Of a stretch of DNA of 64,000 bases, positions 1 through 8,122 are shown piece after piece (position 1 is the stretch's first letter; each line of letters begins with the position of its first letter). Location: assembly GCF_014280075.1 (NCBI RefSeq), contig NZ_CP047950.1, forward strand, positions 1,984,001-2,048,000, given 5' to 3'. The position numbers were made by a program, and so were the translations under genes. The notes beneath the pieces are model-generated. The model was not told the DNA's origin, made no database searches, and worked only from the letters and a program-made list of their open reading frames with translations. This DNA is from Synechococcus sp. A15-62 (GTDB lineage: Bacteria; Cyanobacteriota; Cyanobacteriia; PCC-6307; Cyanobiaceae).

Positions 1-69
1 GTGATCGGATTCTGTCAGTTCCGGCGTGATCAGGCCGCTTCGTAGGCTGATCTTTGGCCTGCCGGCGAC
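1..69. other. Upstream of rimO
   Basis: 69 bp at the left edge, before rimO. No clear promoter or gene fragment was recognised. Confidence 0.3.
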
Positions 70-1449
70 GTGATGACAAGCACCCCGACGAAACCGACGG
101 TCGCCTTCGCCCACCTGGGCTGCGAGAAGAATCGGGTGGACACCGAACACATGGTGGGGCTGCTGGCAGAAGCCGGCTACGGCGTCAGCACCGATGAAAG
201 CGATGCCGCCGTGGTGGTGGTGAACACCTGCAGCTTCATCCAGGACGCCCGCGAGGAATCGGTGCGCACCTTGGTGGGACTGGCAGAACAGGGCAAGGAA
301 TTAATCATCGCGGGATGCCTGGCCCAGCATTTCCAGGAGGAGTTGCTGGAGTCGATCCCGGAGGCCAAGGCCATCGTGGGAACCGGCGACTACCAGCACA
401 TTGTTGATGTGCTGCAACGGGTAGAAGCGGGGGAGCGGGTGAACCGCGTCAGCGCCGTGCCCACCTTTGTGGGTGACGAACACCTGCCCCGCCAGCGCAC
501 CACCGACCAGGCGGTGGCCTTCCTCAAGGTGGCCGAGGGATGCGATTACCGCTGCGCCTTCTGCATCATTCCGAAGCTGCGGGGGGATCAGCGCAGCCGA
601 CCGATCGAATCGATAGTGGCCGAAGCCCATCAACTGGCAGCGCAGGGGGTGCAGGAGCTGATCCTGATCAGCCAGATCACCACCAACTACGGCCTCGACC
701 TGTACGGCAAACCAAAACTGGCTGAGCTGCTGCGGGCCCTTGGGGAGGTGGAGATCCCCTGGATCCGGGTGCATTACGCCTATCCCACCGGGCTGACGCC
801 GGATGTGCTGGCCGCCTACCGGGAGGTGCCCAATGTGGTGCCCTATCTGGATCTGCCGTTGCAGCACAGCCACCCCGAGGTGCTGCGGGCCATGAATCGC
901 CCCTGGCAGGCGGATGTGAATGACCGGCTGCTGGATCAGATCCGCGAGCAACTCCCCGATGCGGTGCTGCGCACCACGCTGATCGTGGGCTTCCCGGGCG
1001 AAACCGAAGAGCACTTCCAGCACCTGATGAGCTTCCTCGAGCGCCAACGCTTCGATCATGTGGGGGTGTTCACCTTCTCGCCGGAGGACGGCACAGCAGC
1101 GGCCGACCTTCCCGATCGCGTCGATCCCGAAGTGGCTCAAGCCCGCAAGGATGCCCTGATGGCTCTGCAACAACCCATTTCGGCGGAACGGAACAGCCGC
1201 TGGGTGGGGCGCACCGTCGACGTGTTGATCGAACAGCACAACCCCCAGACCGGCGAGATGATCGGGCGCTGCGCCCGCTTTGCCCCTGAAGTGGATGGTG
1301 AAGTGCGGGTGCAACCCGGCGCCGAGGGGCAGCAGGCCGCACCGGGCAGCCTGGTGCCGGTGGAGATCACCGGGGCTGACATCTATGACATGAATGGACA
1401 GATCGTGGGAGCCCGAGCAATGGTGGCCGCAATCAGATCGGACGCTTGA
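70..1449 (+). CDS. rimO: Ribosomal protein S12 methylthiotransferase RimO
   Basis: Radical SAM enzyme that adds a methylthio group to an aspartate of ribosomal protein S12. The N-terminal UPF0004 domain carries Cys18 (LGCEKN), Cys54 (NTCSF) and Cys83 (AGCLAQ), which should bind the auxiliary [4Fe-4S] cluster. The radical SAM core has Cys158, Cys162 and Cys165 (GCDYRCAFC). A C-terminal TRAM domain follows from about residue 385. The length of 459 residues fits the family. The codon after the first ATG is also ATG, so the start could be 70 or 73. The stop overlaps the TTG start of the next gene (TTGA), suggesting translational coupling. A degraded copy of its last 24 codons reappears about 1.3 kb downstream. 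Confidence 0.95.
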   Translation: MMTSTPTKPTVAFAHLGCEKNRVDTEHMVGLLAEAGYGVSTDESDAAVVVVNTCSFIQDAREESVRTLVGLAEQGKELIIAGCLAQHFQEELLESIPEAKAIVGTGDYQHIVDVLQRVEAGERVNRVSAVPTFVGDEHLPRQRTTDQAVAFLKVAEGCDYRCAFCIIPKLRGDQRSRPIESIVAEAHQLAAQGVQELILISQITTNYGLDLYGKPKLAELLRALGEVEIPWIRVHYAYPTGLTPDVLAAYREVPNVVPYLDLPLQHSHPEVLRAMNRPWQADVNDRLLDQIREQLPDAVLRTTLIVGFPGETEEHFQHLMSFLERQRFDHVGVFTFSPEDGTAAADLPDRVDPEVAQARKDALMALQQPISAERNSRWVGRTVDVLIEQHNPQTGEMIGRCARFAPEVDGEVRVQPGAEGQQAAPGSLVPVEITGADIYDMNGQIVGARAMVAAIRSDA

Positions 1450-2675
1450 ACCTTCGTTTGCTGTCGCGAAAGCGGCAGCGGCAGCTCTTCTTACTGACGT
1501 CCGGCATCAGCACAGCTGGATCCTTCGCCGGCATCACCGCCAAGGGCTGGATTCTTCTTGATGGCATGGGCGGGCCACTGGTATTGGCCTTGAACTTCGC
1601 GGCACTTTCGCTGCCGAGCCTGCTGGTGAGCGGAGTCGCAGGGGTGCGCACCGACAGGCTGGGATGCGAGCGGGTGCTGATCCAAGCGCAATGGGGGTTA
1701 TTGGCGGCGGCAATGCTGGGCGCGCTGGCGATCCCTCTGCTCGATGGTCAAGCCCAGGTACTGATGTTGCTCGTCAGCACCTTGCTCATGGGCGTTGCGG
1801 GTTCCTTCGAATCCACGGCCCGCAACAAGTACTGCGCCCTGATCATTGATGAACCAGACCAACTGGTGACCTACCTCACCAGCTTTTCGGTGGTGTTCAA
1901 CGTCGGCAAGTTGGTAGGTCCTCCGATCGGTGGCTGGCTTGTCGCTCTCACCGGTCCGTCCTGGGCACTAGGAATTGACGCAGCCAGCTACGTGCTGCCG
2001 ATTGCGACGGTTCTGTTTCTGTTGCATCCCGATCGGGACCGGGAACAACGCAGTTTTGATGGAGAACAGGGGAGCTTGCTGACGGCCTGGCGGCAAAGCG
2101 GATCGACCCTGCGAGGAGTGCTGAGCCTGACAGCCGTGTTGTGTCTGGTGGGCTTTTTCCACCCGGGGCTGGCTCCGTTGATGGCCGAAGCAATTCTTGG
2201 ATCAGATCCACGTGATCTCGGGATCTTCACCAGCGTGCTGGCGGCGGGGAGCATTAGCGGTGGTCTGGTGTTGCAACGCAACAGCGCACGCTTTTGTCGT
2301 TCGCCGTTTCTGACGATTGGCGGGTTCGGACTGATCACAGCGATCGCCCAACTCGGCATGGCGGCATCAACGGACGTGCCCGTGAGCCTGGCGATGGCCT
2401 TTTTGATCGGTGCAGGGACAGCAGGCTTACTCAGCAGTTGCAACCTGATCACCCAAGTGGGGGCCCCACAGGTCATCCGAGGACGAATGGGTGGACTGAG
2501 TCAGATCGCCTTCCTCGGCGGTGGTGGCCTCAGCGGTCTACTTGCAGCTGTGTTGGTTCTCGCAACCAACCTGACAACGACTTACGCCCTGACAGGCGGA
2601 GTCGGTGTGGTGCTGGCTGTGCTGTGGATCTGGAAACGAGGTCGGCAGCGGCTTGAGCCGATCAGATCAACATGA
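1446..2675 (+). CDS. MFS family permease, tandem copy 1
   Basis: Major facilitator superfamily transporter of 409 residues with about 12 hydrophobic segments. The family resembles the MFS_3 exporter-type proteins, but the substrate cannot be read from the sequence. It starts with TTG inside the rimO stop (TTGA). The next gene is a close paralog: long stretches such as [19 protein letters not shown] and [20 protein letters not shown] are shared. Synonymous positions in this copy look less GC-rich than in copy 2, so the copies have diverged for some time. Export of a metabolite or drug is a guess from the family only. Confidence 0.85.
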   Translation: MNLRLLSRKRQRQLFLLTSGISTAGSFAGITAKGWILLDGMGGPLVLALNFAALSLPSLLVSGVAGVRTDRLGCERVLIQAQWGLLAAAMLGALAIPLLDGQAQVLMLLVSTLLMGVAGSFESTARNKYCALIIDEPDQLVTYLTSFSVVFNVGKLVGPPIGGWLVALTGPSWALGIDAASYVLPIATVLFLLHPDRDREQRSFDGEQGSLLTAWRQSGSTLRGVLSLTAVLCLVGFFHPGLAPLMAEAILGSDPRDLGIFTSVLAAGSISGGLVLQRNSARFCRSPFLTIGGFGLITAIAQLGMAASTDVPVSLAMAFLIGAGTAGLLSSCNLITQVGAPQVIRGRMGGLSQIAFLGGGGLSGLLAAVLVLATNLTTTYALTGGVGVVLAVLWIWKRGRQRLEPIRST

Positions 2676-2779
2676 TGACCTTCTGCAGCCTGGAGAGGAC
2701 CAGGGCTGACGTTTTCAACCTCAGCGGGCTGATTGATGGTGCCCGCGCCATGGTGGCTGCAGCGAGACGCCAGGGTTGA
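2675..2779 (+). pseudogene. Remnant of the rimO 3' end between the MFS copies
   Basis: A 34-codon open frame whose last 24 codons align without a gap to the last 24 codons of rimO: shared residues include AD near the start, a central G and I, then GARAMVAA and a late R. The stop overlaps the TTG start of the second MFS gene exactly as the real rimO stop overlaps the first MFS gene. The rest of rimO is absent. I read this as the scar of a tandem duplication of a unit made of the rimO tail plus the MFS gene. Its ATG overlaps the previous stop (TGATG), so it might still be translated, but no function is implied. Confidence 0.75.
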
Positions 2780-3999
2780 CCCTTCTCAAACTGCGGCCTG
2801 AGCAACAACGACAGCTTTTTCTGATCGCATCCGGTGTGAGCGCAGCCGGGTCGTTTGCCGGCATCACCGCCAAGGGCTGGATTCTGATGAAAGGGGGCGT
2901 GGATCCCTTCGTGCTGGCGTTGAACTTCGCCGCTCTTTCACTGCCCACACTGCTGGTGAGTGGTCCAGCGGGGGTGCGCACCGATCGCGTGGGCTGTGAA
3001 CGGGTTCTGGTTCAGGCGCAATGGGCACTGCTGGCCGCCTCTGGCCTTGGGGCCCTGGCCATTCCCCTGTTGGAGGGGACGGCCCAGGTGCTGCTGCTGC
3101 TCTGCAGCACCCTTTTGGTGGGCATCGCCGGAACCTATGAGCTGACGGCCCGCAACAAATACTGCTCAATCCTGGTGGAGGAACCCGACAAGCTGGCGGG
3201 CTATCTCACCAGCTTTTCGGTGGTGTTCAACGTGGGCAAGCTGGTGGGCCCTCCGATTGGTGGCTGGCTGCTGGCGGCCACTGGCCCGGCCTGGGCCCTG
3301 GGCATTGATGCAGCCAGCTATCTGCTTCCCATCACCAGTGTGATGTTGCTGCTCAGCCCAAATCGGGACCGGGAAGTGCGCAGCAGCGGCGGTGAAGACG
3401 CCAGCCTGCGCAACGCCTGGCGCCACTGCGGCAGCACCCTGCAGGGGGTGCTCAGCTTCACCGCGGTTCTCTGTCTGATCGGGTTCTATCACCCGGGGCT
3501 GGCCCCGTTGATCGCCTTCGATCAGCTGGGGCCGAAGCCCACTGATCTGGGGCTGTTCACCAGCGTGCTGGCGGGCGGCAGCATCGTGGGCGGCCTGGTG
3601 CTGCAACGCAACAGCCAGCGTTTCTGCCGGCGCCCTTTCCTCACCCTGGGAGGCTTTGGCCTGATCACCGCCGTGGCCCAGCTGGGGATGGCCTGCACAA
3701 CGGGACCTGGCTTCAGCCTGGCGATGGCCTTCCTCATCGGAGCCGGCACAGCCGGACTCCTGAGCAGCTGCAACCTGATCAGTCAGATCGGGGCACCGCA
3801 AGTGATGCGCGGTCGGATGGCCGGCCTTAGCCAGATCGCTTTTCTGGGCGGAGGCGGGCTCAGTGGGTTGATTGTGGCCTTGCTGGTGATGACCACCAAC
3901 CTTTCGACGGCTTTCGCACTCACCGGGGGCCTCAGCGCTGCTGTGGCTGTGCTTTGGACTCGAAAGCGAGGCGCGAAGACGTTGGAACCGCTCAGATGA
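2776..3999 (+). CDS. MFS family permease, tandem copy 2
   Basis: Paralog of the preceding permease, 407 residues, about 12 transmembrane segments, aligned end to end with copy 1. It starts with TTG overlapping the stop of the rimO-tail remnant. Conserved blocks with copy 1 include [13 protein letters not shown] near the N-terminus, the ARNKYC motif and the [14 protein letters not shown] segment. The C-terminal tail (KRGAKTLEPLR) is basic and cytoplasmic by the positive-inside rule. The last 8 bases overlap the 3' end of the petL-like gene on the other strand. Substrate unknown. Confidence 0.85.
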   Translation: MTLLKLRPEQQRQLFLIASGVSAAGSFAGITAKGWILMKGGVDPFVLALNFAALSLPTLLVSGPAGVRTDRVGCERVLVQAQWALLAASGLGALAIPLLEGTAQVLLLLCSTLLVGIAGTYELTARNKYCSILVEEPDKLAGYLTSFSVVFNVGKLVGPPIGGWLLAATGPAWALGIDAASYLLPITSVMLLLSPNRDREVRSSGGEDASLRNAWRHCGSTLQGVLSFTAVLCLIGFYHPGLAPLIAFDQLGPKPTDLGLFTSVLAGGSIVGGLVLQRNSQRFCRRPFLTLGGFGLITAVAQLGMACTTGPGFSLAMAFLIGAGTAGLLSSCNLISQIGAPQVMRGRMAGLSQIAFLGGGGLSGLIVALLVMTTNLSTAFALTGGLSAAVAVLWTRKRGAKTLEPLR

Positions 4000-4084
4000 G
4001 CTTGATTCCCTTCAGCAGCTTGGTGAGCACAAAAGCCGTCACCAGACCGGAACCAACCAGGCCGAGATAGATGCCGACGCCCAT
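3992..4084 (-). CDS. petL: Cytochrome b6-f complex subunit 6 (PetL)-like, 30 residues
   Basis: A 30-codon minus-strand frame. It encodes one transmembrane helix (YLGLVGSGLVTAFVL) with a short N-terminus (MGVGI) and the basic end TKLLKGIKLI. Size, single helix and the terminal K-x-x-K-L-I type tail fit PetL, a small peripheral subunit of the cytochrome b6f complex in the thylakoid membrane. It ends in an 8-bp convergent overlap with the MFS gene. The ATG at 4084 is the only good start; upstream lies a 144-bp space shared with the radical SAM gene. Another single-helix photosynthetic subunit cannot be excluded. Confidence 0.65.
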   Translation of the reverse strand: MGVGIYLGLVGSGLVTAFVLTKLLKGIKLI

Positions 4085-4122
4085 GTGCAAGTACGGAGGT
4101 GACCACCATTAGATCACCCACT

Positions 4123-4184
4123 GGCCTGGGTTCAGGCCATTGCGCTTAGGGTTTGTGAAGAGCTGATACCGATTGAGAGGTATC
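4123..4184. promoter_or_regulatory. Divergent intergenic region with two small dyads
   Basis: The space between the petL-like gene (minus) and the radical SAM gene (plus) holds two inverted repeats. One is at 4123-4138 (GGCCTG, 4-nt loop, CAGGCC). The other is at 4165-4184 (GATACC, 8-nt spacer, GGTATC). Both are short and could be operator half-sites or chance. No clear -10/-35 pair was identified. Confidence 0.3.
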
Positions 4185-4228
4185 TCCAGCCGGGCCGACC
4201 GGACGTCCATCCACCAACGCCCGACGCC

Positions 4229-5803
4229 ATGCGCACTCTTTTCATTTACCCCGAATTCCCGAAGACCTTCTGGAGTTACGAAAAGATCCTCGAGCTGGTG
4301 AATCGCAAAGTGCTGCTGCCTCCGCTCGGGATGGTCACCGTGGCAGCACTTCTCCCCCAGGAATGGGAGATGAAGCTGGTGGACCGGAACGTACGAGAAG
4401 TAACGGACGAGGAGTGGGACTGGGCCGAGCTGGTGATCATTTCGGGAATGATCGTCCAGAAGGACGACATGGCCGTGCAGATCGGCAAGGCCAAACAGCG
4501 CGGGCTCCCGGTTGCAATTGGCGGCCCCTTCGCCAGTTCCACACCGGATGCACCAGAACTGGATCTGGCGGATTTCAAGATCCTCGATGAGGGGGAAATC
4601 ACCCTGCCGATGTTCCTGGATGCCCTGGAACGGGGAGAGGCCAGTGGCCGTTTCAGCGCCGAGGGAGACAAGCCAGACGTCACCGCCACCCCGATTCCAC
4701 GCTTCGATCTTCTGCAACTCGAGGCCTACGACTCGATGAGCGTGCAGTTCTCGCGGGGCTGCCCATTCAACTGCGAGTTCTGCGACATCATCGTTCTCTA
4801 TGGCCGCAAGCCCCGCACCAAAACCCCCGAGCAGCTGGTGGCTGAGCTGCAATACCTCTACGACCTGGGCTGGCGGCGCTCAATCTTCCTGGTTGACGAC
4901 AACTTCATCGGCAACAAACGCAACGCCAAGTTGCTGCTGCCGCAGATCCGCACCTGGCAGGAAGACCGGGGTTACCCCTTCAGCTTCGCTACCGAAGCCT
5001 CTGTGGACCTGGCCGACGACGATGAAATGATGCGGATGATGCACGACGCCCGCTTCGAAAGCGTCTTCCTGGGCATTGAAACCCCGGACGAAGCCAGCCT
5101 GGAAACGGCTCGCAAGGTGCAGAACACGCGCAACCCACTGGATGCTGCGGTGGACCGGATCACCGCCAACGGAATCCGCGTGATGGCGGGTTTCATCATC
5201 GGTTTCGACGGCGAGAAGGATGGTGCAGGCCACCGAATCGTTGACTTCGTCACTCGCACAGGCATCCCCGCCGCGATGATGGGCATGTTGCAAGCGCTGC
5301 CCAAGACAGCCCTCTGGGCACGGCTTGAGCGGGAAGGTCGTCTGATTCAGGGGGAAGACGCCGCTAAGGGCGTGAACCAAACCAACCTGCTGAACTTCAA
5401 ACCCACCCGACCGATCCGCGACATTGCCAACGAGTACGTGGACGCGTTCTGCGCGCTGTACGAACCCAACGCCTACATGGACCGGGTTTACAGCTACTAC
5501 CTGAAGATGGGCGCTCCCCGCTGGAAAGCCGCGGCCAAACTGCCCAGCCTGGTGGACCTCAAGGCCCTGAGCATTGTGGTTTGGCGGCAGGGCATCAAGC
5601 GCAACACCCGCACCCGTTTCTGGCGTTACCTGTTCGACATGGCCCGCAACAACCCCGCCCTGCTGGAACAGTTCCTATCGGTGCTGGCCCACAACGAGCA
5701 CTTCCTCGAGTACCGCTCGATCGTTCAGCGTGAAATCCGCGAACAACTTGAAGCTTTACCGCCTGAAGAACCCACGGCAGCCAAAGAACTGCAGGCTGCC
5801 TAA
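4229..5803 (+). CDS. B12-binding-domain radical SAM protein (DUF4070 type)
   Basis: 524 residues in three parts. Residues 1-150 look like a cobalamin-binding Rossmann domain (it lacks an obvious DxHxxG, as many of this class do). The radical SAM core from about 170 has the cluster motif CPFNCEFC, and a DUF4070-like C-terminal region follows from about 370. This architecture is shared with BchE- and HpnJ/HpnR-like enzymes that methylate or rearrange unactivated carbons. The substrate cannot be assigned here. It stands alone, 144 bp from the petL-like gene on the other strand and 3 bp from the convergent DUF4346 gene. A role in pigment or membrane lipid modification is plausible but unproven. 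Confidence 0.8.
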   Translation: MRTLFIYPEFPKTFWSYEKILELVNRKVLLPPLGMVTVAALLPQEWEMKLVDRNVREVTDEEWDWAELVIISGMIVQKDDMAVQIGKAKQRGLPVAIGGPFASSTPDAPELDLADFKILDEGEITLPMFLDALERGEASGRFSAEGDKPDVTATPIPRFDLLQLEAYDSMSVQFSRGCPFNCEFCDIIVLYGRKPRTKTPEQLVAELQYLYDLGWRRSIFLVDDNFIGNKRNAKLLLPQIRTWQEDRGYPFSFATEASVDLADDDEMMRMMHDARFESVFLGIETPDEASLETARKVQNTRNPLDAAVDRITANGIRVMAGFIIGFDGEKDGAGHRIVDFVTRTGIPAAMMGMLQALPKTALWARLEREGRLIQGEDAAKGVNQTNLLNFKPTRPIRDIANEYVDAFCALYEPNAYMDRVYSYYLKMGAPRWKAAAKLPSLVDLKALSIVVWRQGIKRNTRTRFWRYLFDMARNNPALLEQFLSVLAHNEHFLEYRSIVQREIREQLEALPPEEPTAAKELQAA

Positions 5804-5806
5804 GTC

Positions 5807-6214
5807 TCAGTCCTGCACGTAGGTTGAGCCGTCACGCAGGCACTGCTCAGCCTTCTGCAGCTCCCGCCCCAGGTACAGGGCATGGTCAAGGCAACTGACC
5901 GGGTGTGGGACTTCCCCTTCCGTGAGCTGGATACCCAGCTGTTTTGCTGTGCTGCCGCGATAGACGGCTGAAGGGCGACGAGGAGCATTGCCTCCGTCGC
6001 AGCGCAACACCTCACCGGTTTCGGAATCTCGAGCCAACCCTTTGTCATCGATGGTGTTGCCGTAGTGCTCAAGCACCAGTTCGGCGGCATCACGATCCAG
6101 CTTGATCAGGAAATAGCCACTGGGGTCCAGAGCGATGAACCGCTGGGACAGGCGCTGATCAAGAGCATCCATCGCCGCAGCTGTGGATGCTGGTGCTTCC
6201 GGAGTGGTGGTCAT
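5807..6214 (-). CDS. DUF4346 domain protein
   Basis: 135 residues. The central part (DPSGYFLIKLD, ELVLEHYGN, AVYRGSTAKQLG, ISxxxHALYLGREL-like end) matches the cyanobacterial DUF4346 family as I remember it. In some cyanobacteria that domain is fused to a pterin-binding, dihydropteroate-synthase-like domain. It has no signal peptide or membrane segment. It lies 9 bp behind the FemAB-like gene and is last in a minus-strand cluster that starts with a pterin-synthase homologue. Function unknown; the pterin link is inference. Confidence 0.75.
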   Translation of the reverse strand: MTTTPEAPASTAAAMDALDQRLSQRFIALDPSGYFLIKLDRDAAELVLEHYGNTIDDKGLARDSETGEVLRCDGGNAPRRPSAVYRGSTAKQLGIQLTEGEVPHPVSCLDHALYLGRELQKAEQCLRDGSTYVQD

Positions 6215-6223
6215 GCCTTCAAC

Positions 6224-7399
6224 CTACAAAGCCAAGGCCGGAGGTTCCGCTTTGAAGGGCAGCTCCGCATTGATCGCTTCGATCTCCTCCAGCATCAAGC
6301 CATTCACCTTGGGCAACCAAGTGCGGATCAGTTGATCCATCTGGGGCTGGTACCAACGGTGCAGGCTGGCGTGGGGACGGGCCACAAAACCTCGGCGGCG
6401 TTTGTGGCTGCCACCGGCTCCAGGGTCAAAACTGACGATGCCATTGGCCAGAGCCCATTCGATCGGAGCGTAGTAACAGACTTCGAAGTGAAGACAATCA
6501 ACCTCCTCGTGGCTGCCCCAGTAACGGCCCCAGAGCTGACGGCCGTCCTGCACGCACATCGACATCGCCACCGGATCGCGGGGGTCACCGCGGTGGGCAG
6601 AAAAGAGCACCAGCTGGTCGCGGTGCAGCCGTGCCAAGGCTTCAAAAAAGCCCTCCTCCAGGTATTTGCTGCCCCAAGGTCCCCAGCGAGCACAGTGCTG
6701 CTCGTAAAAGCGATGCATGGTCTGCAACAGCGCCAGGTCCAGCTGGTCGCCGCTGAGGGGTGTCACGGTGATCCCGGCCTTGGCCACGGCCTTGCGTTCC
6801 CGCTTGATGTTGCGGCGCTGGTTGGCATTGAAGCCCTGGAGGTAATCCTCAAACGTCTGGTCGTCACCGCGGCTCCACAGGCTCTGCTGGTTCAGCCAGG
6901 CGGCACAACCGGCGGCCTCCGCCAGGGGTCGCCACTGCGGATCCACATAGAGGAAATTGCAGCTGAGGATGCCGTTCTGTTCGCAGAAGCGATCGATCGC
7001 CCGCAGCAACTCCCGGGTGAGCAGAGCCTCATCCTCTCCAGACCGCATGTGGAAGCGGTAGCCCAGCACGGGACTGACCGGACTCATGCCCAAAAGCTTG
7101 GGGTAGTAGCGAAGCCCCAGATCCGCCGCCAAACGGGCAAAGGTCTGGTCGAACACGAACTCGCCATAGCTGTGGCCCTTGAGAAACAGCGGAGCCACCG
7201 CAATCGGAGTGTCTTCACGCCAGAGGGCCAGATGCAGGGGCTGCCAGCCCTGCTCGGGAATGATGCTGCCTGAGCTTTCCAAAGCCTCCAGCCAGCTCCA
7301 GCGGTAAAAGGGGATCGCATCGGCTCCCACCAGGCTGTTCCACTGCTGCTCCGGGATCTCGTTGATGGAGCGATGCCAGCGGGCCGTGAGTGACGTCAT
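6224..7399 (-). CDS. FemAB-like/GNAT-fold acyltransferase (COG3146 family)
   Basis: 391 residues. The whole length resembles the PF04339/COG3146 family (two GNAT-type folds, related to FemAB peptidyltransferases), with typical blocks FYRWSWLEALESSG near residue 30, RRNIKRERKAV near 185 and FDPGAGGSHKRRRGF near 345. Members are annotated as possible peptidoglycan-related N-acyltransferases, but their substrate is not established. It lies in a minus-strand run between the RibD-like reductase (33 bp upstream) and the DUF4346 gene. Confidence 0.75.
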   Translation of the reverse strand: MTSLTARWHRSINEIPEQQWNSLVGADAIPFYRWSWLEALESSGSIIPEQGWQPLHLALWREDTPIAVAPLFLKGHSYGEFVFDQTFARLAADLGLRYYPKLLGMSPVSPVLGYRFHMRSGEDEALLTRELLRAIDRFCEQNGILSCNFLYVDPQWRPLAEAAGCAAWLNQQSLWSRGDDQTFEDYLQGFNANQRRNIKRERKAVAKAGITVTPLSGDQLDLALLQTMHRFYEQHCARWGPWGSKYLEEGFFEALARLHRDQLVLFSAHRGDPRDPVAMSMCVQDGRQLWGRYWGSHEEVDCLHFEVCYYAPIEWALANGIVSFDPGAGGSHKRRRGFVARPHASLHRWYQPQMDQLIRTWLPKVNGLMLEEIEAINAELPFKAEPPALAL

Positions 7400-7432
7400 T
7401 GCGACGGTGTCTTTGGCCTTGTTGCGATGACC

Positions 7433-8113
7433 TTAACCAGGTCGGATCCGTTGGTAGCGAACAAGCAACTCCCCATCCCCGAGATCCTCAAGGCCATCAG
7501 ACTGCCAAGCACCCGGCTGCGCCAAGGCAGCGGGCAACGGCGCATCGGTGCAAGGCAACCAACTGAAGCAGCCTCCCAGGAGCTGGGGCACCAGAGTGAG
7601 CTGAAGCGCATCGACGCAATCGGCTTGCAACAGATCGGCGCTGAGCTGGGCGCCACCCAGGAGCACCAGGCGCTGAATCCCAGCCGCTCCAAGTGCCTCG
7701 AGCCGCTCCGGCCAGGTTGGGGCCAAAGGGAACCAACGATCAAAGCCTTGATCCACAGGTTCAGGAGCCAGCAGCCATCGCTGGAGCGGCTGATCAAAGA
7801 AACGCCAGGTGCTCGAGAAGTCGGGGGATCGGCTGACCACCACAGCGGCCGGCTGCTCGGTTCGCCCCTCGCTTCGGCGTTGCTCCAGCAGCTGAGGGTT
7901 GCGGATCAAGCAAGTGCATTGATGGGCCCGCATGGTTCCAGCACCGATCAGGCAGGCATCCCCCCAGGCAAGGGCATGCTCCAGGGCACGACGGTCACCC
8001 TTACCCCCCAGCTGGGCAGCACCGCCTTCTGGCGGGGCCAAACGTCCATCGAGGCTGATGGCCAACACCAGCCGAACGAAGGGGCGCAAAGATGTGGGGC
8101 GTCGGGGCATCAA
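7433..8113 (-). CDS. RibD C-terminal-type (DHFR-fold) reductase
   Basis: 226 residues related to the reductase half of RibD. The start (VRLVLAISLDGRLA) is the usual RibD-C opening, and IGAGTMRAHQ near residue 55 and LVLLGGAQLSADLL near 150 match the NADPH-binding fold. There is no deaminase domain, so it is not a complete RibD. Stand-alone versions reduce riboflavin precursors or pterins in other organisms. It starts 9 bp after the double pterin-synthase homologue, so the two are probably co-transcribed and may act in one pathway. Confidence 0.75.
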   Translation of the reverse strand: MMPRRPTSLRPFVRLVLAISLDGRLAPPEGGAAQLGGKGDRRALEHALAWGDACLIGAGTMRAHQCTCLIRNPQLLEQRRSEGRTEQPAAVVVSRSPDFSSTWRFFDQPLQRWLLAPEPVDQGFDRWFPLAPTWPERLEALGAAGIQRLVLLGGAQLSADLLQADCVDALQLTLVPQLLGGCFSWLPCTDAPLPAALAQPGAWQSDGLEDLGDGELLVRYQRIRPG

Positions 8114-8122
8114 GCCGTCCGA

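Noticed and set aside
301-1314. Long minus-strand open frame inside rimO (337 codons)
   Set aside because: Antisense shadow of a GC-rich coding gene; composition is His/Gly/Gln-rich and matches no family.
6065-7273. 402-codon plus-strand frame opposite DUF4346 and the FemAB-like gene
   Set aside because: Antisense shadow; the minus-strand products have clear family motifs.
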